The translations under genes and the position numbers were made by a program. A stretch of DNA of 36,369 nucleotides from a virus. This document shows, in pieces, positions 24,975-33,694 of the stretch. Position 1 is the stretch's first letter, and the number at the start of each line of letters is the position of its first letter. The notes under the pieces were generated by a model, which was not told the DNA's origin, did no database searches, and worked only from the letters and a program-made list of their open reading frames with translations. Location of the stretch: positions 1 through 36,369 of IMG/VR virus record IMGVR_UViG_3300025435_000048; one strand, given 5' to 3'.

Positions 24975-26303
24975 TTATTTGCCGCGTGGCTTTAGGCCGT
25001 AGGCTTCGATTTTTTCGAGCCGTGCATTGCCGCCACCAGCGCCCGTATCGATTGGATAGCCGGTACGGCCACCAGACTTGCGAGGCATTGGGTAGCCCAT
25101 AGGCTGCTGCATCATTGGCTGGCCCATCATCGGCTGCTGCTGCATTGGCTGCATGCCACCGGCATTGCCTAACGACCCGCCGACCATTTTGCGGGTACGA
25201 CCACCAGTAGCGCGGCCCGGCATCTGCGGAGGCATCTGCGGAGGCATACCGCCCATAGGAGGTGCGCCGCCTGCCATCTGTGGAGGTGGCACAGGAACGC
25301 CCATAGGAGGCTTTGGTGGCATCACAGGAGCGTTAGGCATGCTGGCCTGATCCTGACCGCCACGAGGTGCCATCACAATGTTGATCGTGGTGGTGCCCTT
25401 GGTACGGCCACCCTTGGCGTGTGCCTTGCGACCGCCGACTTCGCCGGGGTTTTTTTCTTTGGAATTGCCGGAGAAAACGCCGCCACCTGCATACTTCATC
25501 GTGCGACCGCCGCTGCACATATGGCAGGTGCAATCCTTGTGATGCATGGTTTCTCCGCCGGACTTGCGACCGGTACGGGCCTCAGGCTTAACCATGCGCT
25601 TGATCAGCGCCTTGTCTTCGGCGACGTCTGGGTGCTTGATCTTACCGCCATGTTTACGGTTCTGCGGAAGCGACCGCTGGAAGGCAGCCTGCTGCTCATC
25701 AAATGCCTTGGCATTTTTAGCACGATCAGCATCAGAGCCCTTCATGGTGCTTTGCGATGCAGCCCGTGCGGCGGCTGCATTCTTCATCACGGTATCGTAA
25801 TCAGGCGTCGTTTGGCTTTGAGCACCAACTACGTTGCCATCGGCACCGTCATGGTGTTCGCGCTTCTTGGTCCGGCCACCCTTCTTCATGGGACCAGCGG
25901 CCTTGCCCATAGCCTTATTTTGGTCGGAAATAGGATTGTTGCCAATCATACCGCCGCCAAACTTGTGAACCTTGCCACCCTTCTTGAATGCGCCGTCATG
26001 CTTGATGCCTTCGCGATCTTCGTTGGCTTCGCGGACATTGCGGTTGATCAGGCTGTCAGCGGTCAGCGCACGGCCACCGGACTTGCGGGGCTTGCGGTCG
26101 GCGCGTGGAATAGGGTTATTGCCGATGACCTTACCACCCTTCTTGTACAGGCGCTTGGTAAGCGGACGTGCGCCGGTCTTCACACCTGCATTTTCAGGAG
26201 CCGATGGCGTCCACGTCGAGCTATCGACCTTGCTGTGTGGGTCGGTCTGCGTAAGGCGCTTGGCCTTGGACCTGCCACGGTCGTCTTTCTTGTATTCTTC
26301 CAT
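24975..26303 (-). CDS. Gly-Gly/basic repeat protein (interior virion candidate)
   Basis: 442 residues with at least ten copies of a short motif, for example KKGGKV, RKSGGRA, KKGGRT, RKHGGKI and AKGGRT. A phrase ending IGNNPI occurs twice (59-65 and 119-125). A Cys/His cluster HHKDCTCHMC lies at 254-263, possibly metal-binding. Residues 304-313 (TTINIVMAPR) form a short strand, then Pro/Met-rich spacers follow (KPPMGVPVPPPQM; QQQPMMGQPMMQQPMGYPM). The C-terminus ends with GNARLEKIEAYGLKPRGK. I recall similar unnamed proteins near portal genes of alphaproteobacterial phages. Very basic, likely disordered; DNA or capsid-lining binding is inferred. A GGAG site precedes the ATG. Confidence 0.7.
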   Translation of the reverse strand: MEEYKKDDRGRSKAKRLTQTDPHSKVDSSTWTPSAPENAGVKTGARPLTKRLYKKGGKVIGNNPIPRADRKPRKSGGRALTADSLINRNVREANEDREGIKHDGAFKKGGKVHKFGGGMIGNNPISDQNKAMGKAAGPMKKGGRTKKREHHDGADGNVVGAQSQTTPDYDTVMKNAAAARAASQSTMKGSDADRAKNAKAFDEQQAAFQRSLPQNRKHGGKIKHPDVAEDKALIKRMVKPEARTGRKSGGETMHHKDCTCHMCSGGRTMKYAGGGVFSGNSKEKNPGEVGGRKAHAKGGRTKGTTTINIVMAPRGGQDQASMPNAPVMPPKPPMGVPVPPPQMAGGAPPMGGMPPQMPPQMPGRATGGRTRKMVGGSLGNAGGMQPMQQQPMMGQPMMQQPMGYPMPRKSGGRTGYPIDTGAGGGNARLEKIEAYGLKPRGK

Positions 26304-26322
26304 AGTCTTTACTCCAGAGTGT

Positions 26323-29061
26323 TTATTGACGGCGTCCCGTCACGTTGCCTAAAGGGGGAACCGACGCAGGCAACGGTGCGGCGATCTTGGCCAGCACATG
26401 CTGGACAATTGCTGAATTGGTTGGCGCTCCATATTCAACATTTGCGTCTTTACCGTGCCAAATACTGCCCTCTACCTTGCCACCCTTCATATATGCACGA
26501 CGCAAAAAACCCCCGGTTGATAAACCGGAGGCTTTAGCATGTTCAATATCAGCAGGATTTAACCCAAAATTTTGGGCTTCATGCGGCTGAAGTGTTTTTA
26601 CTGCACCAAGTGTTCGTACGAACCGGTCGGAAGGACGTGGTGCATTATCTGGTCGTACTGCCCCTCGATCTCGTCCGGCGTCACCGTTTCCACGTCCCCC
26701 TTGTGGCGCAGCAATATCCGATCCAGCGCTCTGTTCAAGAGGTTTGCTTGTTGCGTGGACATCTGATTGACCAGTTCGTGGCCCAAAACCTTCACCGCCT
26801 TTTGAGACAAAGCGTCGTACTGCGTCTTGTCGATCTGCATCTGAACCTCTCCATTTCATAATGGCAAGTGAAGGTAATCCGTGACGTTGCTCGTCCCAAC
26901 CTGTTTTTGCCCACTCATGTTTCATATCAGCTAAATGCTGATCTCCCAAGGGTTTTTTATTCCCATCATCATCGTGCGTCACGTACTTTGGATCAAAAGG
27001 TACGCGACCAAGCTCTTCAAAACCAAAGTGTGAATAGAAATCAGGCAAGAAACCATTTGGATGGCGATCAGTTGGAACAGCATATGCATCCAAGGCTGTT
27101 GCGCCATGCTGCAGCGCCTTCAATACTACCGGTGCGCCTCCGATGCCTTTGGCACCGGGCTCATTGTTTACAACGCTGGTCAAGGCAGTTTCATTGTCAG
27201 TTAAATCAGGGTGATGGAAATCATAATCTTTAGCGTAATTTGTGCCGTGCTTAAGACCAAAGTACACTTCACCGTCTTTAAGTTTATATCCGGTAAATTT
27301 ACCGGCCTTCTTCATTTTGTTAATTTCTTCAGGGGTGTACTGGGTAAGTGTAGAGGATGAATCTGAATTACGAAGTGCACGAGCAAAATCAGCGGAACCA
27401 ACACCGCCTTGCTTGACGTTGGTATTGGTGTCTCCCCACTTATCATTGAAAGCATTAAGGGCTAACTGTGCTGCCTTGCTAGATTGAATGTCTTTTGGCG
27501 CATGCGGCAACATATCCGCAATTTCTTGCGTGATTGTGGTGACTGGCAAAGCCATTTCAAAGGCACGGCGGATATTTGGTGCCTTGCCTTTTGGTGTTAC
27601 CTTAGTTTTGTTTTCTTCTTTTTTCGCGTCAAACCACGTCTTGTGTAGGATGTCTGCAGATACAGGGTTAGCAAAGCGCCCCACAACGCGCCCACGGACG
27701 CCCCAATCATATGATGGGTGGATTGGTAGCCCTGATTTTGCCAGATTAACCAAAGAATCGCTTGAACCACGGGGCACTTCAAGCAGATACGACGCCGAAC
27801 CATATTGGTCACCGGCATGCTGTGGCGAAAGCGTATCACGACGAATTTTTTCAATGCTTGGTGCGCCAAGCTTTTCAGCTTTGGCTTGGCCAAGGATATC
27901 ATACATCTTCAAACGGCTTTCAAAGTTCATGTCTTTCATAAACTTTTGAATTTCAGGGTGATCAAAGCCGGGGAAATCCTGCAAAGATTGGTGCTTTGCA
28001 TCAATTTCACCTTTTTTATTTACCGCGCCACTACGAATTAAATCGTTTATTTTCGATACAGCATCGGGTGAAAGGCGACCATCACTCACATATGCCTGCA
28101 TCGTTTTGGCGACAGCATTTGACATCGATGCATTGGAAAGATGGCTATTGGGGTTCATTGCATGCACTGCAATGTAATCAAAATCTTTATTAAGCTTTGC
28201 AGTTCCTTTTCCCTTACCCTGCACAGCCCACCCTAAGCCATGCTTTTGATTTTCAGGAAGCAAAGGATAGCCGGGGCCGCCAAGCATAGGCTCAGGATTT
28301 TGAATTTTGCTGCTGTCAATGCCTGAATAATACCCACCGGCGCGGGTTAAATCAGCCAAAAGTGAACCAACTCGTTTACCCACAAGGTCTTGTGGGTTAA
28401 CAATTGGAACTTCCTCGTGGGAATTATAGCCAGATGGAACCCACCGCTCCCAAGGACGATCTTGTGGACCGGCGGCTTCAGAAGATACTAGCTGGCCTTT
28501 TTGAAATGGGCCAAATGGTTGCTTGTATTGTTTTTGACCTGTTACCGCACCCTTTGTGGCATAGCCCTCAACGTCTCCGCCCTCGGCCTTAGTGATGTTG
28601 GGGTTTGATAACCCACGTTCAATTTCATCAGACATGGCTTTTAAAGCATTTAGCTTATGACCCATTGCATTACGGGCATGAAGCATAACTGGCAAATGTG
28701 GCTTACCCGTTTGCTTTGCAGCAGCCAAGCGATGATGACCATTTGAAAGCATAACACTAGGATCATGCTCATCATTATTTCGGTTATAGCGAAATGCTGT
28801 GGCTTCAACAGGTTCGGAAAAATCCATATTACGAGCAACATCGTCACTTACACGATGCGTTTCACCCGCCATACCAGAATGATCTATGGCATAAGTCGGA
28901 AGGTATTTTATCTGAGGAATTGACCCATTGTATTTTTGATTTGGTTCAAACTCATCGCGCTTCGGATCACCAACAGGGATGACATCCCGACCACCCGCAG
29001 AACGGTGCAATCCACGGATCACATGCACTGACTGTGCCAACTTGCGGAGCGCATCATCCAT
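26323..29061 (-). CDS. polyvalent-like multidomain protein (ParB-like, GNAT-like)
   Basis: 912 residues. Residues about 50-128 resemble the ParB/sulfiredoxin fold: IKYLPTYAIDHSGMAGETHR and SNGHHRLAAAKQTGKPHLPV. Residues 158-175 carry KAEGGDVEGYATKG. Residues 270-500 hold an unassigned domain (HGLGWAVQGKGKGTAKLNKD; FDYIAVHAMNPNSHLSNA). Residues 640-740 resemble a GNAT-type domain of phage polyvalent and MuF-linked proteins: GGAPVVLKALQHGATALDAY and LPDFYSHFGFEELGRVPFD. A C-terminal GG-basic motif (RRAYMKGGKVEG) follows. Polyvalent proteins are thought to be injected with phage DNA and to act against host defence; that is family knowledge applied by analogy. It overlaps the portal gene by eight bases. 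A+T-richer than the portal. Confidence 0.72.
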   Translation of the reverse strand: MDDALRKLAQSVHVIRGLHRSAGGRDVIPVGDPKRDEFEPNQKYNGSIPQIKYLPTYAIDHSGMAGETHRVSDDVARNMDFSEPVEATAFRYNRNNDEHDPSVMLSNGHHRLAAAKQTGKPHLPVMLHARNAMGHKLNALKAMSDEIERGLSNPNITKAEGGDVEGYATKGAVTGQKQYKQPFGPFQKGQLVSSEAAGPQDRPWERWVPSGYNSHEEVPIVNPQDLVGKRVGSLLADLTRAGGYYSGIDSSKIQNPEPMLGGPGYPLLPENQKHGLGWAVQGKGKGTAKLNKDFDYIAVHAMNPNSHLSNASMSNAVAKTMQAYVSDGRLSPDAVSKINDLIRSGAVNKKGEIDAKHQSLQDFPGFDHPEIQKFMKDMNFESRLKMYDILGQAKAEKLGAPSIEKIRRDTLSPQHAGDQYGSASYLLEVPRGSSDSLVNLAKSGLPIHPSYDWGVRGRVVGRFANPVSADILHKTWFDAKKEENKTKVTPKGKAPNIRRAFEMALPVTTITQEIADMLPHAPKDIQSSKAAQLALNAFNDKWGDTNTNVKQGGVGSADFARALRNSDSSSTLTQYTPEEINKMKKAGKFTGYKLKDGEVYFGLKHGTNYAKDYDFHHPDLTDNETALTSVVNNEPGAKGIGGAPVVLKALQHGATALDAYAVPTDRHPNGFLPDFYSHFGFEELGRVPFDPKYVTHDDDGNKKPLGDQHLADMKHEWAKTGWDEQRHGLPSLAIMKWRGSDADRQDAVRRFVSKGGEGFGPRTGQSDVHATSKPLEQSAGSDIAAPQGGRGNGDAGRDRGAVRPDNAPRPSDRFVRTLGAVKTLQPHEAQNFGLNPADIEHAKASGLSTGGFLRRAYMKGGKVEGSIWHGKDANVEYGAPTNSAIVQHVLAKIAAPLPASVPPLGNVTGRRQ
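26504..26531 (-). terminator. intragenic terminator-like hairpin
   Basis: On the minus strand CCUCCGGUU-UAUC-AACCGGGGG forms a 9-bp stem (one G-U), followed at once by six U. This is a textbook intrinsic terminator shape but lies inside the 912-aa gene, in the codons for SGLSTGGFLRR. It may attenuate read-through from the upstream terminase-portal operon, or be a coding coincidence. Confidence 0.5.
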
Positions 29062-31357
29062 TATTGGTGCCTCTTGTAATTGATGGGATCACGTTGCCGA
29101 GCAATTGATGCACGGCTGGGTCGCTTTCAGGGTGCACGGCGATGTTCTGCGCCAGATCAATCATCTGGATGCGCTCCTTTGCGATCATATCTGCCTGCTT
29201 TAACTCGGCGGTGACCTTATCGTTCTGTGCCTTCTGGGCCAGCTCGGCAGCCTTGATTTTGGTCTCGGCGATCTTGGCGTCGGCCAGCTTTTCCTTGATG
29301 ATCAGGTCAATGCCATCAACTTGCTTTTCGTGGTCAGACGGTGGCACGACACCACCGGCACCGAATGTCTTGTGGGCTTCCAATCCAGCCTTGCTGTTAT
29401 CAAGATGCAGTTGGGCACTGTCGAGCGCGACCTTGCCCTTGGCCAGCATGAGCTTGGTATCGCTGTCCTGCTTCTTGATCTGCAGCTCGGCCATCTTGGC
29501 CTGCGCCTCGGGGTTGCTTTGCTGGCCCATGGCCTCTGGGGGAACCATGAACTGCTCGGGATTTGACCAGCCTATGGACTGCAACGCCATGCGATCCACA
29601 GCAATCGGGTCATACATCGCAGGATTTGCGGCCTGCAATTGCTTCAGGGCCATAACCTTCATCATGCGCTGGGTCTGGCTGGCCGTGTTAGGATCGGCCT
29701 GTGGCACAAGGTCCACCTGATTGATGGCGCGGAGGAAGGTTTCCTCATCCCATTGCCGGGCTGGGCGCTTGTTTTGTTGCCAAAACGAATCAGGGTTTTC
29801 GCGGAAGCAGCGGACCAGCAGCTCGAACTCTTCCGACTGCGCGGTATGCATGCGCTTGTGAACGGCATTCAAAACCTTGGTTGCTTGATCGATCAGCGCA
29901 ATCGTGGTGCCCACCGGCGCATCTTGTTTGCCCTCGCCGACAGCCTGCTCGGCGGTGCCGCCGACACGCATGCCGGTGGTATTGATGCTATCCACAAGGG
30001 TCATCAGGCCGGGGCCGACATCCTTGTAGGGAAGCGGCATAACGGCGTCCGAGATCGGAGCGCCGCCGGTCTTGATCAAGGCACCACCGCCGGGAGGAAT
30101 GCGGAAGATGTTCGTGTTCTGCCGCGCACCCGCATCGGAATACAGGAAGCCGGGGAAGTTGGCGTACATGCCAGCATCGAGCATTTCGCGCCATGCGGCG
30201 GTCAATGCATTGGTCGTGTTGCCTAAGATGTGCAGGAGACCCAGATCATAAAACCCCAGCCCCGGTATGAAGGTGTACTTAACAAACGTCTGCCGAGGCT
30301 CCGGCAAATCCTTGGTATCCTCATCATAATTCCTGACAATGCTTAGAATTTCTCGCGACGACACGTCGATGGTCACGCGGTAGGGGATCTCCAGACCGGT
30401 TTGCTTGCCGTTGCGGCGATGCTCAAATGCTGCGATTTCCAATTCGCAATAGCACTCATAGATTTCGCGGTCACGATCTTCGGGATCGTTCTCGTTCTCG
30501 CTGATACCCTGCTGCGCCTTCTTCTCGCGCTGCGCGGCGTCGAGCTTGGCCTGCTTTGCGTTCGAAAGTTCCACATCGCTATAAACGCCAAGGATTTGCA
30601 TCCGCTTGACGGTCGATGGCTTCATGTAGATGCGATGGGTTACGCGTGTCGAGTTGTAGAGGTCGGTGGCGCTGTTGTTGACGATGAGGTCGTCGGCGTC
30701 GATGCTTTCGCTAACTGGACGGTTGCGAAGGGGACAGAAATATACCTTCTTGAACGCCGTCCCGCCAAAGCCCAACATGAGGAGCATTCGGTCGGTATCA
30801 GGGTAATACTCTCGGGCAGTGGCCGTGAGGTAATGGTTGAGGTCGTTCTCAAGGTCATTGGCCAACTCGTCGGAAGCATCGTTCGCGTTGTTGTTGTCCT
30901 CGCGGATTTTTACGGGGCCATCCGTAGGCAATAGCTCCGACCGGGCATTGGCTTGAAAGCGTAGCACCGCCTCGAGCAGGAGCGGGTGCCGAACGCGGGA
31001 CATACCCTCAACGGGCGCTCCGTCAGCGGCACCGGCGAGGCCCGGAATTTCAACCTTGAGGCCCAGAAGCTTAATGCCCTGAGCGCGGTCCTCGATCCAT
31101 TCCTGACGCGACTTAAGATCACCCTCAATACCCTTCATCAGTTCTTCGGCGATGCGGGTCAGTTCGTCCTTCGAGATATCCTCGACGATGTTGTCGAACC
31201 AGCCTTCTCGCGTTGGCTTCTCAGCCTTCTCTAGCGGCGACCCGTCCATCGTAAACTCTATGGAGCCGTCAGGAAGCTGGATGGACATGATGTTGCCATG
31301 CTCGTCCATCTCCGTGGTCGGCGCGTCTTCCTGAATTTCAATCTCAAAGTCTTCCAT
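29054..31357 (-). CDS. portal protein, SU10/P22-like
   Basis: 767 residues from the ATG at 31357, which has AGGA five bases upstream; ATGs at 31363 and 31375 lie too close to or within the upstream stop. Typical portal features are RVRHPLLLEAVLRFQANARS, REYYPDTDRMLLMLGFGGTA, AADGAPVEGMSR and, in the middle, NTTNALTAAWREMLDAGMYA and RQNTNIFRIPPGGGALIKTG. The C-terminus is a long coiled coil (AELQIKKQDSDTKLMLAKGK; KIAETKIKAAELAQKAQNDK), like the barrel of P22-type portals. It contains one FGAGGVVPP motif. The portal is the dodecameric DNA channel at the head vertex. Confidence 0.88.
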   Translation of the reverse strand: MEDFEIEIQEDAPTTEMDEHGNIMSIQLPDGSIEFTMDGSPLEKAEKPTREGWFDNIVEDISKDELTRIAEELMKGIEGDLKSRQEWIEDRAQGIKLLGLKVEIPGLAGAADGAPVEGMSRVRHPLLLEAVLRFQANARSELLPTDGPVKIREDNNNANDASDELANDLENDLNHYLTATAREYYPDTDRMLLMLGFGGTAFKKVYFCPLRNRPVSESIDADDLIVNNSATDLYNSTRVTHRIYMKPSTVKRMQILGVYSDVELSNAKQAKLDAAQREKKAQQGISENENDPEDRDREIYECYCELEIAAFEHRRNGKQTGLEIPYRVTIDVSSREILSIVRNYDEDTKDLPEPRQTFVKYTFIPGLGFYDLGLLHILGNTTNALTAAWREMLDAGMYANFPGFLYSDAGARQNTNIFRIPPGGGALIKTGGAPISDAVMPLPYKDVGPGLMTLVDSINTTGMRVGGTAEQAVGEGKQDAPVGTTIALIDQATKVLNAVHKRMHTAQSEEFELLVRCFRENPDSFWQQNKRPARQWDEETFLRAINQVDLVPQADPNTASQTQRMMKVMALKQLQAANPAMYDPIAVDRMALQSIGWSNPEQFMVPPEAMGQQSNPEAQAKMAELQIKKQDSDTKLMLAKGKVALDSAQLHLDNSKAGLEAHKTFGAGGVVPPSDHEKQVDGIDLIIKEKLADAKIAETKIKAAELAQKAQNDKVTAELKQADMIAKERIQMIDLAQNIAVHPESDPAVHQLLGNVIPSITRGTNNG

Positions 31358-31364
31358 GATCATC

Positions 31365-31616
31365 CTATGCCGCAACGGCTACTGGAGTGCCGCCATCGGG
31401 GGCGGTGGGCAGGTTTGAAGGCGGGATAACCGCAGGCTTGCAGCCCAGCAAACCATATCCATCGGCGTAGGCTTGGGCGCTTTCGGCGCTGTTGAACTTC
31501 TCGACGTCAATAATTTGACGCGTCCAACGGTGGGTCTGCATCCACTTGCCCTTGATCTCTTTGTTGGGGGCAACCCAGACATCCCTGTGTACCTTCAGCC
31601 CGTAGCAAACGTCCAT
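31365..31616 (-). CDS. small hypothetical protein between large terminase and portal
   Basis: 83 residues from the ATG at 31616, one base after the TGA of the large terminase, with GGGGT upstream. A longer frame to 31673 would sit inside the terminase. Residues KVHRDVWVAPNKEIKGKWMQ and IIDVEKFNSAESAQAYADGY suggest a small alpha/beta domain; the C-terminus is Pro/Ala-rich. No family recognised. Position suggests an accessory in packaging or portal assembly. Confidence 0.65.
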   Translation of the reverse strand: MDVCYGLKVHRDVWVAPNKEIKGKWMQTHRWTRQIIDVEKFNSAESAQAYADGYGLLGCKPAVIPPSNLPTAPDGGTPVAVAA

Positions 31617-31617
31617 G

Positions 31618-33246
31618 TCATACCCCGTAAAGCGGTTCCGGTGGACGCCCATCGTGCTGACGGGCATCCTCATATGCCTGCGACACCTCGTCTGTCCTGA
31701 GGATGAACCCAGAACGGCGCAAGTAGCGCATAGCCATCGAAACTGTATCTACTAAATCATCGTGCTTGGCCTTCGGGAAGCGCATGCACTGGCTGATCAC
31801 CTCATCTGCCCACGCTTTGTCGGGGCAGTAGACCAGCCCTTCCTCGAACAGATGTTGCACCGAATAGAGACGGGCCATCTTGTCGATAGAGCCGGGGTCT
31901 TCGAGTTGGACGCCGAAATCCCTCCCTGCATACATCCTTCTTAGCTCTCTGGCAACTGGCATACCCACAGACTTGTTTTCGATGAGAAGCTTGGACACCT
32001 TCCACTTCTGGCAGCTTTCGCTGACCTTGGCTATCAGGTCGGGCATCTCGAGGTGTTCCTGCCAAGCATGGATCAGCATGATCCGAGGCGGAACTTCCTT
32101 CTCGTCGTATGTACGTACAATGTGGTAGCCGTTCTTGCCCAGCATGCGAGTGGCATGGGTCTTGGGGTCATCCGTCCAGATGCCCCAGACGGTCATGGCC
32201 GATGGATCGTTCTCGGTCTTCTGGGTGTAGGCGGTGTCCAGCGATCCGATGATGTAATCGAACGGCGGGAACTTGGGGTCGTCCCACAACTGCCAGTGCT
32301 TCCGCTTGATAATACCGCCGTCTTCCGGTGTAGGCTGCTGCTGGAATTGGCCGGACGCGGCGTAGGTGCCCATGATCTTCTTGTCGCGTTCCACCACGAA
32401 CTTGGGGAACCGGTTCGGAAACATCAGCTCCCCTTTGACGGTGCGGGGGTCTTGCCATCCCAGCATCGTGGGTGCCGCGCGGTCGGGGTCGTACTCCATC
32501 GGGATCATGATGTGGTCGTAGCCCATCTGCTTCTCGATGATGATGCCGGACACGTCTTCTTCGTGCAGGCGCTGCATGATCACCACGATGGCCGACTTGT
32601 CGGGGTTGTTGAGGCGGGTGGGGATGGCGCGTTCAAAGGTCTCGGTGACCGTCTGGCGCTCGGCCTCGGAGTTGGCGCTGTTGACGCTATGCGGGTCATC
32701 GATGATGACGCGGTCGCCGCGCGATCCGGTGATTGAGGTCATGGCGATAGCCTGCCGGAAACCGCTGGCTGTTGTTTCAAACTTGGTCTTGGCATTCTGG
32801 TCGCCGGTCAACGTGACGCGGTCGCCCCAGCGTTCCTGATACCATTCAGACTGGATCAGCCGCCGCATCTTGGTGCTGTCGCGGATGGCGAGGTCCACAT
32901 TGTGGGAGGCGCAGACATAGCGCAGGTAGGCCATGTCACGCGGCCCCCATTCCCACGAGGGCCACAGCACGTTGCAGAGCAGAGACTTCATCGCGCCCGG
33001 CGGGACATTGATCAGTAAACGGGCGTAATATCGCTCATCGTCGATCATCATCTCGTCGGTGATGGCGGTCAGGTGCTCGGCGATGGCGTCGATGTGCCAG
33101 TTGTGCTTGTATTCTTGCCCGGGCTCGATGACGTGCCAAGCCTGCTTGATGTACTCGACGAACGAGAGTTCGCACATGCGCTTCTCGACAGCGAACCGCG
33201 AGGCGTCAAGGTTGATCTTCTGGCCGTCGAGCATCATGAAGGTCAT
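31618..33246 (-). CDS. terL: large terminase subunit (ATPase and nuclease)
   Basis: 542 residues from the ATG at 33246, coupled by ATGA to the DUF551 gene and served by a GAGG site; a longer frame starts with TTG at 33312. Walker A is VPPGAMKSL (81-89), Walker B is VIIDDP (180-185), and the motif III region is VVIMQRLHEED (221-231). The RNase H-like nuclease has D337 in GSLDTAY, an acidic residue in IENKSVG (about 423) and KHDDLVD (494-500). It pumps DNA into the head and cuts it. Full length, no missing key residue. Confidence 0.95.
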   Translation of the reverse strand: MTFMMLDGQKINLDASRFAVEKRMCELSFVEYIKQAWHVIEPGQEYKHNWHIDAIAEHLTAITDEMMIDDERYYARLLINVPPGAMKSLLCNVLWPSWEWGPRDMAYLRYVCASHNVDLAIRDSTKMRRLIQSEWYQERWGDRVTLTGDQNAKTKFETTASGFRQAIAMTSITGSRGDRVIIDDPHSVNSANSEAERQTVTETFERAIPTRLNNPDKSAIVVIMQRLHEEDVSGIIIEKQMGYDHIMIPMEYDPDRAAPTMLGWQDPRTVKGELMFPNRFPKFVVERDKKIMGTYAASGQFQQQPTPEDGGIIKRKHWQLWDDPKFPPFDYIIGSLDTAYTQKTENDPSAMTVWGIWTDDPKTHATRMLGKNGYHIVRTYDEKEVPPRIMLIHAWQEHLEMPDLIAKVSESCQKWKVSKLLIENKSVGMPVARELRRMYAGRDFGVQLEDPGSIDKMARLYSVQHLFEEGLVYCPDKAWADEVISQCMRFPKAKHDDLVDTVSMAMRYLRRSGFILRTDEVSQAYEDARQHDGRPPEPLYGV

Positions 33247-33452
33247 TGCGGTGGCCTCGGCAATGGCATCCAATGGGTGGGGTGAACTTGTCCTGTTTCC
33301 AAAACCATCCAATACAACTCTTTTGATGGCTCACCATATGGAGGTTCGTCGTAAGTGTGCCAACCTTCACCAATTACGATTCCACCTCCCTTTAAATACA
33401 AAAGAACCTCCGTATCCTTCGGCGCTGTTTCGATTGGTTGCCATTCAGTCAT
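33243..33452 (-). CDS. DUF551 protein, copy 2
   Basis: 69 residues from ATG 33452. It has the DUF551 signature at both ends: MTEWQPIETAPKDTEVLLY and VHPTHWMPLPRPP. The gene overlaps both neighbours by ATGA junctions. It is a divergent tandem copy of the next gene upstream. The family is common in phages, with no settled function. Confidence 0.85.
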   Translation of the reverse strand: MTEWQPIETAPKDTEVLLYLKGGGIVIGEGWHTYDEPPYGEPSKELYWMVLETGQVHPTHWMPLPRPPQ

Positions 33453-33694
33453 TTCGGTTCCTCCGGCAAATCCATCCAATGGGTAGGGCAAATACAACGA
33501 TCTGACCCATCCCCTTCAACACGGTGAGGCGCGTAAACAAACATTGGCCTATCGCCGTATGTATAATGCATTTCACTGTGATACACCGCCACAGCAATAC
33601 GTTGACTAAACTCCGCCTGATCCCCTTTTTCCTTATTTCCATAAACTAATATTGGACGATCTTTTGGTGCTGTTTCGATTGGTTGCCAGTTCAT
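33449..33694 (-). CDS. DUF551 protein, copy 1
   Basis: 81 residues, MNWQPIETAPKDRPILVYGN at the start and CICPTHWMDLPEEP at the end, the DUF551 pattern. Only the ends are shared with the downstream copy; the middle (AEFSQRIAVAVYHSEMHYTY) differs. ATGA overlaps with both neighbours place it in a translationally coupled series. Confidence 0.85.
   Translation of the reverse strand: MNWQPIETAPKDRPILVYGNKEKGDQAEFSQRIAVAVYHSEMHYTYGDRPMFVYAPHRVEGDGSDRCICPTHWMDLPEEPK

Noticed and set aside
25419-26537. Long plus-strand open frame (372 codons) opposite the GG-repeat gene
   Set aside because: It is antisense to a convincing gene, its product has no domain pattern, and the open frame follows from the skewed codon use of the Gly/Lys-rich sense gene.
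29639-32736. Long plus-strand frames opposite the portal and large terminase
   Set aside because: The sense strand encodes full-length portal and terminase with intact motifs. The antisense products lack ribosome sites and recognisable domains.
33247-33312. Longer large terminase start at TTG 33312
   Set aside because: It would overlap the DUF551 gene by over 60 bases and start with TTG; the ATG at 33246 has GAGG and an ATGA coupling.
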